Source: Parastagonospora avenae f. sp. tritici 18332-5 (lineage: Eukaryota; Ascomycota; Dothideomycetes; Pleosporales; Phaeosphaeriaceae). Taken from it: a DNA stretch of 64,000 nucleotides. Where the stretch lies: the NCBI GenBank assembly GCA_022559985.1, contig JAFJTR010000011.1, positions 496,001-560,000 of the forward strand, given 5' to 3'. The notes under the pieces were generated by a model. That model saw nothing but the letters and a program-made list of their open reading frames with translations. It did no database searches and was not told where the DNA came from. A program made the position numbers and the translations under genes. Positions 35,310 to 45,542 of the stretch are shown one piece after another (the first letter of the stretch is position 1; every line of letters begins with the position of its first letter).

Positions 35310-35880
35310 CTTGAAGAATGGATAAGGTCTTGATATAATTAAGCACCACCAGGGAAGCTAAAGAATGAATTGAAGGTGAGAAAGAGTGGATACAAAGCGC
35401 GCTGGGCGACTGGAGTGCAGAAGAGAAGGTGTAGATGTGGAGTGAAGTGAATACGCAATAGAGCAGCGCTACACGATGCTTATAAGCTCAACTCACCTTC
35501 CACAAGCACTCCCCAGTCCCTTCTACGCTGCACCTGAGGCATTCATCGTGCTCCTGTCACGGATGTCAAAACGCACGCCTCCCCGTTTGAGCGTTGCGCC
35601 GGTGCAGGACCAGGTACTCGGGCGAATTATCCATTGGTGGAGCAAGCAACAGAAGGCGAAGGCATGGCGGCATCTGAAGACGCATTCGGACCGCGGGGTA
35701 GGAACATATGTGATTCGAGATTTAGGAGTTCCTTCATGCTGTCGCGAGTGTGTTTGATTTACCAAGGCTAGGCCAAGACTAAGCTAAGACTGGGCGGCAA
35801 GGGGGCCGTGAAACGTCGCAGGTCGATAGTGAGATTGTAGATGACCGAGGGAACGATGACAGGCTGACAGGAGGCTGTGC
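35310..35880. other. Intergenic, promoter of the Egh16-like gene
   Basis: 0.57 kb. The part next to the start (35310-35480) is A/G-rich on plus, meaning CT-rich on the coding strand, as in fungal leaders. The 80-93 codon ORFs here have no family resemblance. Confidence 0.45.
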
Positions 35881-36640
35881 ATGATGCTCGCGACACAAGT
35901 CCTTCGACTCGTAGCTGGAGCGATTATTTGCAGGAAGTGCCAGGACGTGTTGGAGGTGGTTTGCTCAAAGTGCGAGAAGAAGGGCGTCATTGAGCAATTA
36001 GAGCGCAACGGCAGCAACGGAGCTATCGTCCGACCATACAGCCCTACTGCTGAAGAGCACGGTCCGAACGGCCTTGCAGTCCGCTTTCTAGATGGTAGCT
36101 GTGTGTTTGAAGCTCCGCTGTAAGTGCCAGTGCTTTTCATGCAGCTCGGGAGGGCTAACTCGGATAGGACTAGCGGCCCAATCTCTCCAACAACAGTAGC
36201 TTTCCAAGGTTCGTCGCGAATGTTGGTAGTAAGAAGCTTCACGAACAAGCGTCTCCTCCCTATGCAAGGCGAAGCCTGCAAAAAGCGTGTCTCTGCAAAG
36301 TTCTCTGTGCGACTACATGGGCTCAGAAGCGGAAACAACGCGCTATGCCATCTTGTCACATTGGTAGCGAGACGAAGAGGTTCTCTTTGCCAATATGAAT
36401 GGCGGCATCACTAATCTGCAGGCAAAGAAGGTCAACTCGAAGCTTCTAGTATGTTACAGGGTCACGCTAAAGTATTATGTGAGATAACTCTGGTGCGATA
36501 CCTGCTTGATCGACAAAAGATCTAGTACAGAATTGACCGAGAGGATCAATTCCGTGTACGAGTACTAACCGAGGTTGAAAGTATGCCTCACATGTCTGGG
36601 CAGCATTAAAGATGACCCCAAAACGATCCGTATCTCAGCC
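35881..36640 (+). pseudogene. Degenerate HET (heterokaryon incompatibility) domain gene
   Basis: A single frame from about 36317 reads TTRYAILSHW, TAG, RDEEVLFANMNGGITNLQAKK, then TAA, LWCDTCLIDKRSSTELTERI, SVYEY, TAA, and KVCLTCLGSIKDD. These are the ordered blocks of the HET domain (YAxLSHxW; D-TCCIDK-SS-EL-EAINSM; VCYxYLxD), interrupted by stops at 36365-36367, 36485-36487 and 36566-36568. Upstream, ATG 35881 opens an 80-codon ORF with a Cys pair pattern (ICRKCQ...VCSKC) whose end splices well (donor GTAAGT at 36122, branch GCTAAC, acceptor GATAG at about 36168); it may be the original N-terminus but the frame is lost before the HET block. A 100-codon ORF at 36718-37023 could be further remnant. 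HET proteins act in allorecognition; this copy cannot encode one intact. Confidence 0.68.
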
Positions 36641-37220
36641 GCGCCACATGATTCTCTACAGACTGGACATTACAAGACTTTGATTCATTCGTAAGGCCGG
36701 GGAAAAGTAACCAGATATTGCTCAGATGGCTTTATGCTTCAGCAAGAAAGAAACTCACCTTCTTGAGCATGCGATCGATCGAGCCGCCAGATTCCGGTCT
36801 CGCAATTTTCTGTACAAACCTCGCACGTGAAAGCGCTTATGGTGCCATAAACTACTCGTCAACAAGCTTCACCTGGATATTCGAATTTAGATGGTGCTCC
36901 ATCGAGTACATGACTAATCCGGATCTCGCGAGCAACGACCTTTCAGGACCTCGGGAGACAACCAACCAGCTGATGCTTGAAAGTTTGCTCGGAGCCCAGA
37001 TCTGTGGTGGCGTGCATCGATAAAATGTCTCAACAATCAGCCCTCGAACTCAATTGACTAGTTTTAGCGCGACTACTGCATGTCTTTCACTACATGAAGG
37101 GTTATCCGGTTACTCGGTTACGCCCTAGCTTCAGGCTAGTGACAAGCTCGGCCCTAGGTGCAGCGGCGGCGCCTTTCACATGAGTATCTCGTTCTGAAAC
37201 TCCAGTCTGCTACTTTCACA

Positions 37221-38585
37221 ATGTTATCAACAAAATCTCACCAATTCACCTCGCTGATAACACTGACCGGGCCAACACAAAGCATTTGGCCACCATGGCT
37301 GCGCAATGCGACGCGGCCATCAAACAAGGCTTTTTGTGTTCACTCACAACGATCTGCAACTTCGAAGGTAAATAAAAGGCATGATATGCTTCCATCATTT
37401 GCTTCTCGACCTCACCCTCGGCTACAAGCACATCCAATACCACAACTATCGCGAAGCAAAGCAAGCCTTCACAGGTCCAGCATTCCCTCGTCATCTCACA
37501 ATACCCAAACAGACATATCTTCCGCATTAGAAGACATGCATCCCACAACAACCCAAAAGCTACCCAGCAGAGGGGCCCCGGCATGGGACTACAACCTCGA
37601 CAATGGTGGTACTAACACCTCGATACTACTCACTCCCGCAAACAGTCCATCGACGACTCCCGACTTTGCAATCAAGCTTGCCAAGCACAACCTGACGGAG
37701 GCCGATTTGCAAAATGTGCATGATCTTTTGATAGACATCGCAAAAGCAGGAGGCAAGATCATGATAGAAGCTGAGCATGAGTTCTTGGTCGGTGCGGCTA
37801 CGAAGAACAATACTTCAGATCTTGTTACCCAGTACGACAAGCAGATCGAGGAGATGGTCGAGCACCGTGTTCTGGAAGCATATCCCACCTTCGACTTCCT
37901 GGGCGAGGAGAGCTACAAGCATGGTCAGAAGCTCGCGAACCGACCGACATTTGTCGTAGACCCAATCGACGGAACGCTCAACTTCTCCAAAGGTGTGCCG
38001 AACTCGGCCGTATCTTTGGCTCTTACTGTCGACAAGAAGCCTGTGGTTGGTGTTGTCTACAATCCCTTCCGAGGTGATATGTACACCGCTATCAAGAATC
38101 GCGGCGCTTTTGTCACCAAGATGCATTCCGGCGCTCGCTTCAAGCTTCCACTGCAGCCAGTGCCACCTCCCATGCCGTCTCTGCGCTCCTGTCTAGTCGC
38201 AGTGGAGTGGGGCAATCAACGTCATGGTCCCAACTGGGAGTTGAGAACCGATGTTCACAAGAAGCTCTTGACGGATAAGAAGGAGGATGGTGCTTTCTGC
38301 AAGTCCATCCGTTCAAATGGCTCTGCAGCGCTTGACTTCTGCTATGTCGCTCAAGGCATGCTTGATTGTTTCTGGGAGGGTGGAGTGTGGATCTGGGACG
38401 TAGCAGCTGGATGGTGCATTCTCGAGGAGGCTGGCGGTATCGTTGCATCCGCCAATCCTGGAGATTGGGACCCGACTCTCGAGGGTCGTCTTTACTTTGC
38501 TGTTCGCCACGCTAAGCGCGATGAACAGGAGGCCATTGTTGAGGAGTTGTGGGATATCATGGGGGAACGTAAGTTCGTCTACTAG
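37221..38585 (+). CDS. Inositol-monophosphatase-family phosphatase (qutG/qa-x-like)
   Basis: Intronless as read, 454 residues from ATG 37221 (the ORF extends only to a GTG). The catalytic part begins near residue 150 and has the metal-binding motifs of the Li+-sensitive phosphatase superfamily: GEESYKHG, DPIDGTLNF and WDVAAGWCILEEAGG. It hydrolyses inositol monophosphates or a related phosphomonoester by family; fungal members include the quinate-cluster qutG/qa-x proteins, but no quinate genes are nearby. The N-terminal 100 residues are Ser/Arg/His-rich without acidic residues, like a mitochondrial presequence. A second in-frame ATG at 37536 (MHPTTTQKLPSRG) would give a 349-residue protein starting close to the conserved part. 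Either start, or a cryptic intron at the GTAAAT near 37369, is possible. Confidence 0.85.
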   Translation: MLSTKSHQFTSLITLTGPTQSIWPPWLRNATRPSNKAFCVHSQRSATSKVNKRHDMLPSFASRPHPRLQAHPIPQLSRSKASLHRSSIPSSSHNTQTDISSALEDMHPTTTQKLPSRGAPAWDYNLDNGGTNTSILLTPANSPSTTPDFAIKLAKHNLTEADLQNVHDLLIDIAKAGGKIMIEAEHEFLVGAATKNNTSDLVTQYDKQIEEMVEHRVLEAYPTFDFLGEESYKHGQKLANRPTFVVDPIDGTLNFSKGVPNSAVSLALTVDKKPVVGVVYNPFRGDMYTAIKNRGAFVTKMHSGARFKLPLQPVPPPMPSLRSCLVAVEWGNQRHGPNWELRTDVHKKLLTDKKEDGAFCKSIRSNGSAALDFCYVAQGMLDCFWEGGVWIWDVAAGWCILEEAGGIVASANPGDWDPTLEGRLYFAVRHAKRDEQEAIVEELWDIMGERKFVY

Positions 38586-39141
38586 GCGAACGATCAGGTC
38601 TCCTCGAGCCCCACATTTTCACATCTACGGCTGCGTTCAGTTGCAATGCGCAGACAATGTTTCTCGTTTTCTGGCCTCGATTTCTCTGCTCCATGGCTTT
38701 CGATCATGTTATGCTGTTGGTGTAATACTGCAGGATACCCTTTTGCTTGTCCGTTCTTATCGCTCTTGGTAGCAATTCACAGATCATTGATCCAACTCAT
38801 CGTGTTCTCTAATCGTGTACCGAATTGCCGTCTCATGTCTGTGTGCGTTGTATGCTTAGATCGTGGCTGCCTTGATTGAGCAGTTGGTGCTTCCTCCACA
38901 AGACGCTGGACCGACCCTTCCTGCCACGAACCCAAGAAATTGCACTATTGGGTGTCGTCTAGCGTAAACAAACCTCGCTGTGCCTAACCCTTCTCATATC
39001 AACCTTCACTAACATCATACACTTCACAACATCACCGAGCATCAACACTTCAGCAAACAGCCTATCATTCTTGACAACAGTACCCTTTTCCAACAAACCA
39101 CACAGACGACACTGTTCCAGCACTCAGCCCACTTTTGGTAC
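38586..39141. promoter_or_regulatory. Intergenic with leader-like sequence before the small-ORF run
   Basis: The first part is the 3' flank of the phosphatase gene. From about 38985 to 39141 the sequence is rich in CAACA/TCAC/CTTC with no ATG, as in fungal 5' leaders, and ends at the ATG of the first small basic ORF. Confidence 0.4.
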
Positions 39142-39549
39142 ATGCCTCTTGGTGACTCCCTTTACTATCACCGTCGACTTACACCTACGCAGCAACAACA
39201 AGCTCGACTTCAAATCCGTCCATACCCAATCAGCCATCAGACAACCTTTCATCCATCAAGATACCCGACGACTTCTCGTCACACTCGAGCAGCACATCAG
39301 AGCCGTCCCAGAGCAGTCAGACGCAGAACCGTCTTTCCATCGAGACAACGATCACGAAGCCAGAACCTGCCTCTAACCCCTGCGGAGAGACTACGTGTAG
39401 CGCGTATGCGCGTGAGCAAACTTGAAAGACGGCAACGCCGAACTGAAGCGAAGCTCCGGTCAGGTACAAAGGCCGTGATTGGAGGAAGGAAGCGCGACAA
39501 ACTTCGATACCGCTTGAACAAGATCTTCTCTGGCCGCATCCACATCTAG
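39142..39549 (+). CDS. Small Arg-rich protein, ORF 1 of the run
   Basis: 135 residues, first ATG after a leader-like stretch. The N-terminal half is Gln/Pro/Ser/Arg-rich; the C-terminal 60 residues are a basic helix-forming module beginning LPLTPAERLRVARMR and ending RLNKIFSGRIHI. The module aligns by eye with that of the ORF at 39865 (PL[ST]P-x-E, then EAKLR/TAKLR, then a Lys/Ile block with GR near the end). No signal peptide or Cys. Family unknown; DNA or RNA binding is conceivable from the charge. An alternative is that a GTACAA donor at 39464 splices to 39550, joining this ORF to the next one. Confidence 0.4.
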   Translation: MPLGDSLYYHRRLTPTQQQQARLQIRPYPISHQTTFHPSRYPTTSRHTRAAHQSRPRAVRRRTVFPSRQRSRSQNLPLTPAERLRVARMRVSKLERRQRRTEAKLRSGTKAVIGGRKRDKLRYRLNKIFSGRIHI

Positions 39550-39827
39550 AGCAGGCAAACGGTATTCCCAGGATCATCGAAACATTCAAGTTCCAGGGTT
39601 CCTTGGCTTGCGAGAGTGGAAACTGTACATCAGATATTTTCACGCGCTTCGCACCACCGCTTGAAGAAACTACAGCCAATTCTCCGACGATCCACACACC
39701 AGAACTGCAGCAACTTACGCAGGATAAGCGAGCAGCCCGGAAGGAACGACACAAGAAGAAGCGAGAGGCTTTGAAGGCCAAGCTGAGGGGCCTGTTGCAC
39801 TTGTCCATCACCAGACGGGCCACCTAA
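39550..39827 (+). other. Lys/Arg-rich reading frame without its own ATG, ORF 2 of the run
   Basis: An open frame of about 90 codons ends at TAA 39825-39827 with a basic helix (LTQDKRAARKERHKKKREAL, then KAKLRGLL). It has no Met, so it is either a downstream exon (an acceptor CATCTAG at 39549 is in phase with a GTACAA donor at 39464) or the relic of a gene. Confidence 0.3.
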
Positions 39828-39864
39828 GCATCTCTTGAATACTTCCAAGCTCAGGGCTGCTTAC

Positions 39865-40215
39865 ATGTCGTTCTGTGGAACATCAAGCGCAGCTTGTGGC
39901 TCCAGTTCTGCGGGCTGTGGCGGTATCTCAACAGGCGAGGTCAGCTCTACCACTACCGGTGGCACATCCTCTTCTGTCATTGGCAACCCTGGAGGGGGCG
40001 TGAACCCAGGTTCGTCTCAGACGAAGCCTCTGTCACCGGAAGAAGTTCAAGCCAGGAACGAAGCACGCGAACGAGCCATTGCAGAACACAAGCAGAGGTC
40101 GGCGGAACGCACAGCGAAATTGAGGGAAGTGAAGAGAGACGTGGCATTGAAAGCAAAGCAATTGTTGACCAAGACGAAGCTTGCGATAAAGAAGATTGCA
40201 AAAGGCAGGTTTTGA
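39865..40215 (+). CDS. Small Ser/Gly then Lys/Arg-rich protein, ORF 3 of the run
   Basis: 116 residues from ATG 39865 (an upstream TTG extends the frame but is unlikely to start it). The N-terminal 50 residues are Ser/Gly/Thr-rich with several Cys; the rest is a charged helix (KPLSPEEVQARNEARERAI, SAERTAKLREVKRD) and a Lys-rich end (TKTKLAIKKIAKGRF). The second half resembles the end of the ORF at 39142 and, more weakly, that of the ORF at 40544. I do not recognise a family. Confidence 0.4.
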   Translation: MSFCGTSSAACGSSSAGCGGISTGEVSSTTTGGTSSSVIGNPGGGVNPGSSQTKPLSPEEVQARNEARERAIAEHKQRSAERTAKLREVKRDVALKAKQLLTKTKLAIKKIAKGRF

Positions 40216-40327
40216 GCGGAATACTAGACGACATCATAACAGCCTACCTACTCTGCAACTTCCTTCCGGCTGGCACTTCATCTTCGCACCTCTTCACAGC
40301 AGCTGCCGGGCCACGTATTTGTCTCAT

Positions 40328-40531
40328 ATGAGCACTTGGAGTGGCTGTTTCTATTACCGGGTCCGTGGCACACGACGTTTACACACCCGACGTGCACTCA
40401 CACGACCTAGACGACTGCGGCGTGATCCGTGGCTTGAGAAGATCTTGTTCGAAATTGACCAGGCTCGCAAGAGGAGACAAGGAGAAGTCACTCAGCTCCG
40501 CGAACAACAACGCAGAACGAAGCTTGGCTGA
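40328..40531 (+). CDS. Small Arg-rich ORF 4 of the run
   Basis: 67 residues from ATG 40328 (MSTWSGCFYYRVRG), with nine Arg in the next 20 residues and a basic helical end (DQARKRRQGEVTQLREQQRR). It stops 12 bases before the ATG of the next ORF. Composition suggests the same group as its neighbours but the alignment is weak. Confidence 0.3.
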   Translation: MSTWSGCFYYRVRGTRRLHTRRALTRPRRLRRDPWLEKILFEIDQARKRRQGEVTQLREQQRRTKLG

Positions 40532-40543
40532 GGATCGACCTGA

Positions 40544-40816
40544 ATGGTCGTCAGCATTCGGTTTTCCGAGGCCACTCGTCTGCCACCAGAAACGGACTTC
40601 AGTCGTTGGCCAGGAGTCCACGTGCAGCCTGGCAAGTTCAAGTCACCGACAGACAAGCCTGGGGATTCTGAAGTCTGGGAGAGATATCGCGATCGATTCA
40701 AGAGACTTCAGACTCGTCGCGAAGAGAGTAAGGACGGTCACGCGACGTTCACTATCGTGCTGAAGTCATTGGTGAGGAAGCTCAAGTCGATAGCGAGAGG
40801 CCAGAAGCATGAGTGA
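40544..40816 (+). CDS. Small basic protein, ORF 5 of the run
   Basis: 90 residues from ATG 40544. A Pro/Asp-containing N-terminus (RLPPETDFSRWPGVHVQPGK) leads to a charged helix (EVWERYRDRFKRLQTRRE) and a Lys/Arg-rich end, LVRKLKSIARGQKHE, which recalls AIKKIAKGRF of the ORF at 39865. No signal peptide. It may be a separate gene or the last exon of one containing ORF 4. Confidence 0.35.
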   Translation: MVVSIRFSEATRLPPETDFSRWPGVHVQPGKFKSPTDKPGDSEVWERYRDRFKRLQTRREESKDGHATFTIVLKSLVRKLKSIARGQKHE

Positions 40817-41036
40817 AACCCAGCGACGACCTTTCACTACTCATCGCATTAACCCAGCCTGGACGAAACATCGCGAGAGGTTCTGGCGGTGGCGCCGGCT
40901 TCGCTTTTTTGAGAATTTAGCGAAGTGTGAGGTGGCAGTGGTCCATGGTGGCACTGGCATCGACTTGGTTCGGAAGTGAGCTTGGACCATCCGCAGCTCA
41001 TGGGCGCATTCGTCTGCAGTCGTCATACCTCACACC

Positions 41037-42962
41037 ATGTTCGCCAACAGCACCCGCAATGCATTCGCAGTGGCATCGAGGAGACCTTACATATGCCGGG
41101 ACTGCTTACGCCGGGCTCGTGGTGCTCAATTGAGCCATAGTCGAACCCCTACAAAGACTTCTTCGCGAGGCCTTCAGACGGAGAGTCCCGCAGCATCGCA
41201 AGATGGCACTCCCTTTCGCAAGGCCCTGAAAGATGCCGCCAAACAACAGAAGAAGGAGAAACGCACGGCATCCAATCCATCGGCTTCTTCCGCAGAGGAC
41301 CCTAATCCACGACTAGACAAGTGGGAGCTCACCGTCGGCATCGAGATACACGCCGAGCTCAACACGGCACGGAAGCTCTTCTCCAGCGCTGCCACTTCAG
41401 TCAGCGATGCGCCAAACAGCCATGTCTCTCTCTTTGACGTCGCCTTCCCTGGCAGTCAACCTCACTTCCAGAAGGAAACACTGATACCTGCGCTCCGTGG
41501 TGCCCTAGCCCTCAATTGCACGATACAGCGCAAGAGTAGCTTCGACCGCAAGCACTACTTCTACCAAGATCAGCCCGCTGGCTACCAGATCACACAGTAC
41601 TACGAGCCCTTCGCCCGCGATGGACACGTCACACTCGACGCCCACGACTTCCCACCTGGCTCTGCACCGGCAGAGTGCCCAATCACCATCGGCATCAAGC
41701 AGGTCCAGATGGAGCAAGACACGGCCAAAACCGTACACCAGCCTCCCGCAACCCACCTACTCGACTTCAATCGCGTTTCGCATCCCCTCATCGAGATCAT
41801 CACCCTCCCTCAAATCCACGATCCTACGGTTGCCGCTGTGTGCGTGCGCAAGATACAGGCCATACTCAAGACGGTGAATGCCTGTACGGCGGGCATGGAG
41901 ATGGGCGGACTACGTGCCGACGTGAACGTTTCTATCCGCGAGCGCAACGCACCGATATCGGATGATGGCCAATCATACCACGGTGTGACTGGTCTCGGCC
42001 AGCGAACAGAAATCAAGAACTTGGCAAGTGTCAAAGCTGTTGAAGATGCCATTGTTGCCGAACGCGATCGTCAAATCGATCTACTCGAGAGTGGAGGTAG
42101 TGTCGAGGGCGAGACACGTGGCTGGACACTCGGCAGCAAGACGACGAAGCGACTGAGAGGCAAAGAGGGCGAGATTGACTACCGATATATGCCCGACCCA
42201 GACATCGCGCCTGTGGTGCTTGGAGATGTACGTGCTCGTCTTCTCTCGCGTGGATATCTTGCTTACACAATCCAAGGATCTCATCGACCATCTTCGAAAT
42301 TCGTTACCCAAGCTGCCGGACACGATGATCGACACTCTCACTGCTGAGTACGGACTCACTACAAAAGACGCCGGGACACTTCTTTCGCTCGACGACGGCT
42401 ATCGCTTGGACTACTTCTTCGACGTCTTGTCACAGCTGCGAGAGAGCCATCTTCCAGAAGTGGATCAGTCAAGCCTTGGCAGAGTTGTTGGAAACTGGTA
42501 GGTAGTTTATCCGAAGGTCCTAGCCTGTTGCTAATCATTTTCAGGGTCCTGATGGAACTCGGAACACTGTTCAAAGATATCAACTTTGAGCCATCGCGGG
42601 TCCCCGCGGGCGAACTCGCTTCCATCATTGCCCAACTCCAGCGCAAGAAAATCACCTCACGGTCCGCTAAGAAAATCCTTCTCATGAAATTCGAGAGCGA
42701 CGCTCGATCAGCGGAACAGATTATTGAAGAAGAAGACCTTGTACTGAAACCACTATCCGACACGGAATACGTTACGCTAGCTCAGGCGCTACTGGAAGAG
42801 AAGCCAGACATGGTTAAGGACATTGTCGAGAAGAAGCACGACAAGAAGATCAAGTGGTTTGTTGGGCAGATGATGGCAAGAAGCGCCGAGGGCAGTGTGG
42901 AGCCTGATGTTGCGGAGAAGGCACTGAGAGAGCAGCTCGCACTTCAAGAAGCCACGTCGTAA
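41037..42962 (+). CDS. PET112: Glutamyl-tRNA(Gln) amidotransferase subunit B, mitochondrial
   Basis: GatB subunit of GatCAB (GatFAB in yeast), which converts Glu-tRNA(Gln) to Gln-tRNA(Gln) in mitochondria. Exons: 41037-42227, 42277-42497 and 42545-42962, with introns of 49 and 47 nt, giving 609 residues. An Arg/Ser-rich N-terminus of about 90 residues (RNAFAVASRRPYICRDC) fits a presequence. The GatB core starts at KWELTVGIEIHAELNT and continues with FYQDQPAGYQITQYYEP, TKTTKRLRGKEGEIDYRYMP and DPDIAPVVLGD. The C-terminal part is the helical YqeY-like tail domain (ALLEEKPDMVKDI, GQMMARSAEG). Without the first splice the long ORF would run into nonsense after VVLGD, so this intron is well supported. 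It belongs to the same strand as, but is unrelated to, the small ORFs just upstream. Confidence 0.93.
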
Positions 42963-43196
42963 AGTCCTATGAATACGATACATTACTACTCATGGTGCGT
43001 GCTCTGATTATGTGTTTTCTTCTTTCGGGTGCCTACGGACTTGCTTGACCCCATTCCATGGTGAAGTACGGTTCGGTTCGTCTATCGTCTCCCAAAGTTT
43101 GAGAAAACCACGCACCCAAAGGAACCAAAACCTGTCAAAACTCTGCAGCCGCACCATGCCCTTACACCCTTTTACTCACTTTCTCTCAATCATATT

Positions 43197-45542
43197 ATGT
43201 ACGCTCGCGACACCCCAACAATGTCCCCCTTCTTCCCCCAACGCAACATGACAAGCCAAGCACAAACCCCACCATCCCTAGGCGCCAGAACGCAGCACAG
43301 AATAGACAGCGGCGTCAGCATGCCGCGGCCAAAATACGAGCGATACCAGTACTACTCGCAGAACTCACTCAAGGAAAGAAAACGCATCCTAGCCAAGTCC
43401 GAGCGGGAACTCGCTCAAAAGCTTGATGTAAGTTTACACCTACTCAAACACAACGTACATTGCGTTGATATTGATGACTTTATAGAGAACCGGCTTCGTC
43501 AGTACCGACTCCCTGCCAAGTACGCATCCATTCCATGGTTTGCGGACGGTGCAGGAGCGGCGCGGATATTGGAACACGCTGCCGACGTATAGTGGGAGTT
43601 CGCTGCCTTGGCCGCCGGCGACGCCGGAGGGGCAGAAGAAGAAGAAGGACGTGAGAAGTGCGTTTGAAGGCGATGTGCAGGAGAAGATTATCCATTTTGA
43701 TAGTCTATCACTGGCGAGGGGGAGGAGTGAGGGGAGTTTCCGCGCGGAGAGCGTGACGACGTTTAGTACTGCTGCGGCAGAGAATGAAGAGGAGGATAGG
43801 AGGGTGGTGTCGCCTCTGTCGGCGGTGTGGACCATGGAACATGGACGGTATGTGGACAGGCGAGCGGGCACGTCTGCCACGTTCGACACGACGGAAGACG
43901 GGGAGTATGCGCGAAAACGCATTGTTACTACGCCTGGCATGTCTGTCGCGACGCTCGATACGGCCAATGACGGCGCGTACGGACGCGAGTCGAACAGAGC
44001 TGTCGTGCGGGACGGGGATGAACGGCCGATTATCGTCGTTCCGCAGCACGAGGCGGAAAGAGGGGAGAAGGCGTCGCTGCTTAATGGCTTGTTTCGTCGG
44101 CCTGGGGAGAGTCGTATGCCGCCGGCCACGGTGCCGGTGCCGGGTAGGTTCAATGTCAAGCCGCTTTGGGGTAGGAAGGAGGTGCTTGAGTTTAAGATGC
44201 AAGAGAAGGGCAAAATGGAGAGTGGTAAGCCTATAGTGGAGAAGGTGGCGAGTAAGACTCCTGCTGTGGAGAAACGTCTTCCAACTCTCTCGCATCACAA
44301 GAGAAGATCCGGAAGCTCAAACGGAGCGTCAACACCTCTACCGACTCTCCCGTATCGCAAGAGGGGACTTGAAAGCTCAGATTTGTCGTCAACGAACGTG
44401 GTGGCTGGATCGTCGTCTAACACAGCTAATAGACGTACCCCAACGCTTCAGCATCATAGCATGACGTTGCCTTCACGCTCGTCAAAAGCTACTTCGAAAC
44501 CGTCGCCGGCTGATGCGAAATCACAGCGCCCTCGAATCTCTGATGCAGCGAGTTTCGAAGAGCGCCTGCGTTACACTACGCTCGATGACCTTCCGCTCGG
44601 CGAAGGGGGTGCGAAGCGGATTAGCCAGTTGATGCGTGAGGTCGAGGGGGATAAATATGGCACCTGGCCGCAGCCGAAGCCGAAGCGTGCGGGTGCAGAC
44701 GATGAGGTATGTATGATTCCATTCATAGGGGAGACGAAAGATTAACGCGTGAACAGGACGAACGACACGCACCTCCAGCTCAACAAACGCCAAGCAACTT
44801 GTCAATCACTGAACAGGTCCAAAGGAGACTGGCGCAGCTTGACGATGAAGTTGCGCGGCAATGCGAGGAGGAGAGAGCGCAGAGGAGACGGGAGGAAGAG
44901 CAACGAAGGCGACAAGAAGACAGGGCGCACAAAAGACGACGAGATGAGAGAGAGCACAGAAGACGCGAGGAGACTAGATCATCTACCATCTCCACAGGAG
45001 AGATGGTGATTCCACCATTCAGACCTGGTGCGCCATCACGATCAGCTCCTCCCGCCCACCGATCTCCACCAGTACACCCAGCTCTTCAAAGCATCCCAGC
45101 TCCACAAGTAGACTCACCACCATCACTACCACCACACCGCTCATCCTCCCCCCCCTCGACCCTCAACGTCCTCTTCGCCCAATTTGACGGACCACCAGCG
45201 CCTCCTCGTCCTCGCCCTGCCCAACCAACCTCTCCTCCAAATCTCGAAATCCCATCTTTCGTCCCACCGGCAGTTAATCCCTATCTCGACGCCGAGCGCC
45301 CGCCGACGAGACGGGCCAAGCCGCGAAGAAGATCTCGGCGTGCTGGTTTCGTCGATTCGAGCGGGACGCTTAAGCCTGCTGCGAGGAGTTCGCTGAGACA
45401 TGTCTTGAGTGCTGAGAGTGTGGCGAGTGGTATGGAGTCTATCTATGAGGGACTATATGGGAGTGGGGGCGGGGATGAGGTGGCTAAGGAGGAAGAGTAT
45501 GATCACCCGTTTAGTCCGGGGAAGGGGGAGGGTGCTAGTTAG
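43197..45542 (+). CDS. Large intrinsically disordered protein, unknown function
   Basis: Three exons: 43197-43427, 43486-44706 and 44757-45542, introns 58 and 50 nt (donors GTAAGT and GTATGT), total 745 residues. It starts MYARDTPTMSPFFPQ and has a charged helix in exon 1 (NSLKERKRILAKSERELA). The middle is Ser/Arg/Thr/Pro-rich with no recognised domain but has a short ordered-looking patch (FEERLRYTTLDDLPLGEGG). Exon 3 begins with a strongly charged coiled coil (RRLAQLDDEVARQCEEE, then RRREEEQRRRQED), then a Pro-rich region and an acidic end. No signal peptide or membrane segment. Scaffold or adaptor roles are possible but not shown. Correct phases and good splice sites argue for a real gene. 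Confidence 0.65.

Noticed and set aside
35784..36359. 191-codon minus-strand ORF
   Set aside because: Antisense to the HET relic; no recognisable domain, and the plus strand explains the sequence better.
43540..44745. 401-codon ORF as an independent gene
   Set aside because: Starts with TTG and is better explained as exon 2 of the spliced 43197-45542 gene, whose phases match on both sides.
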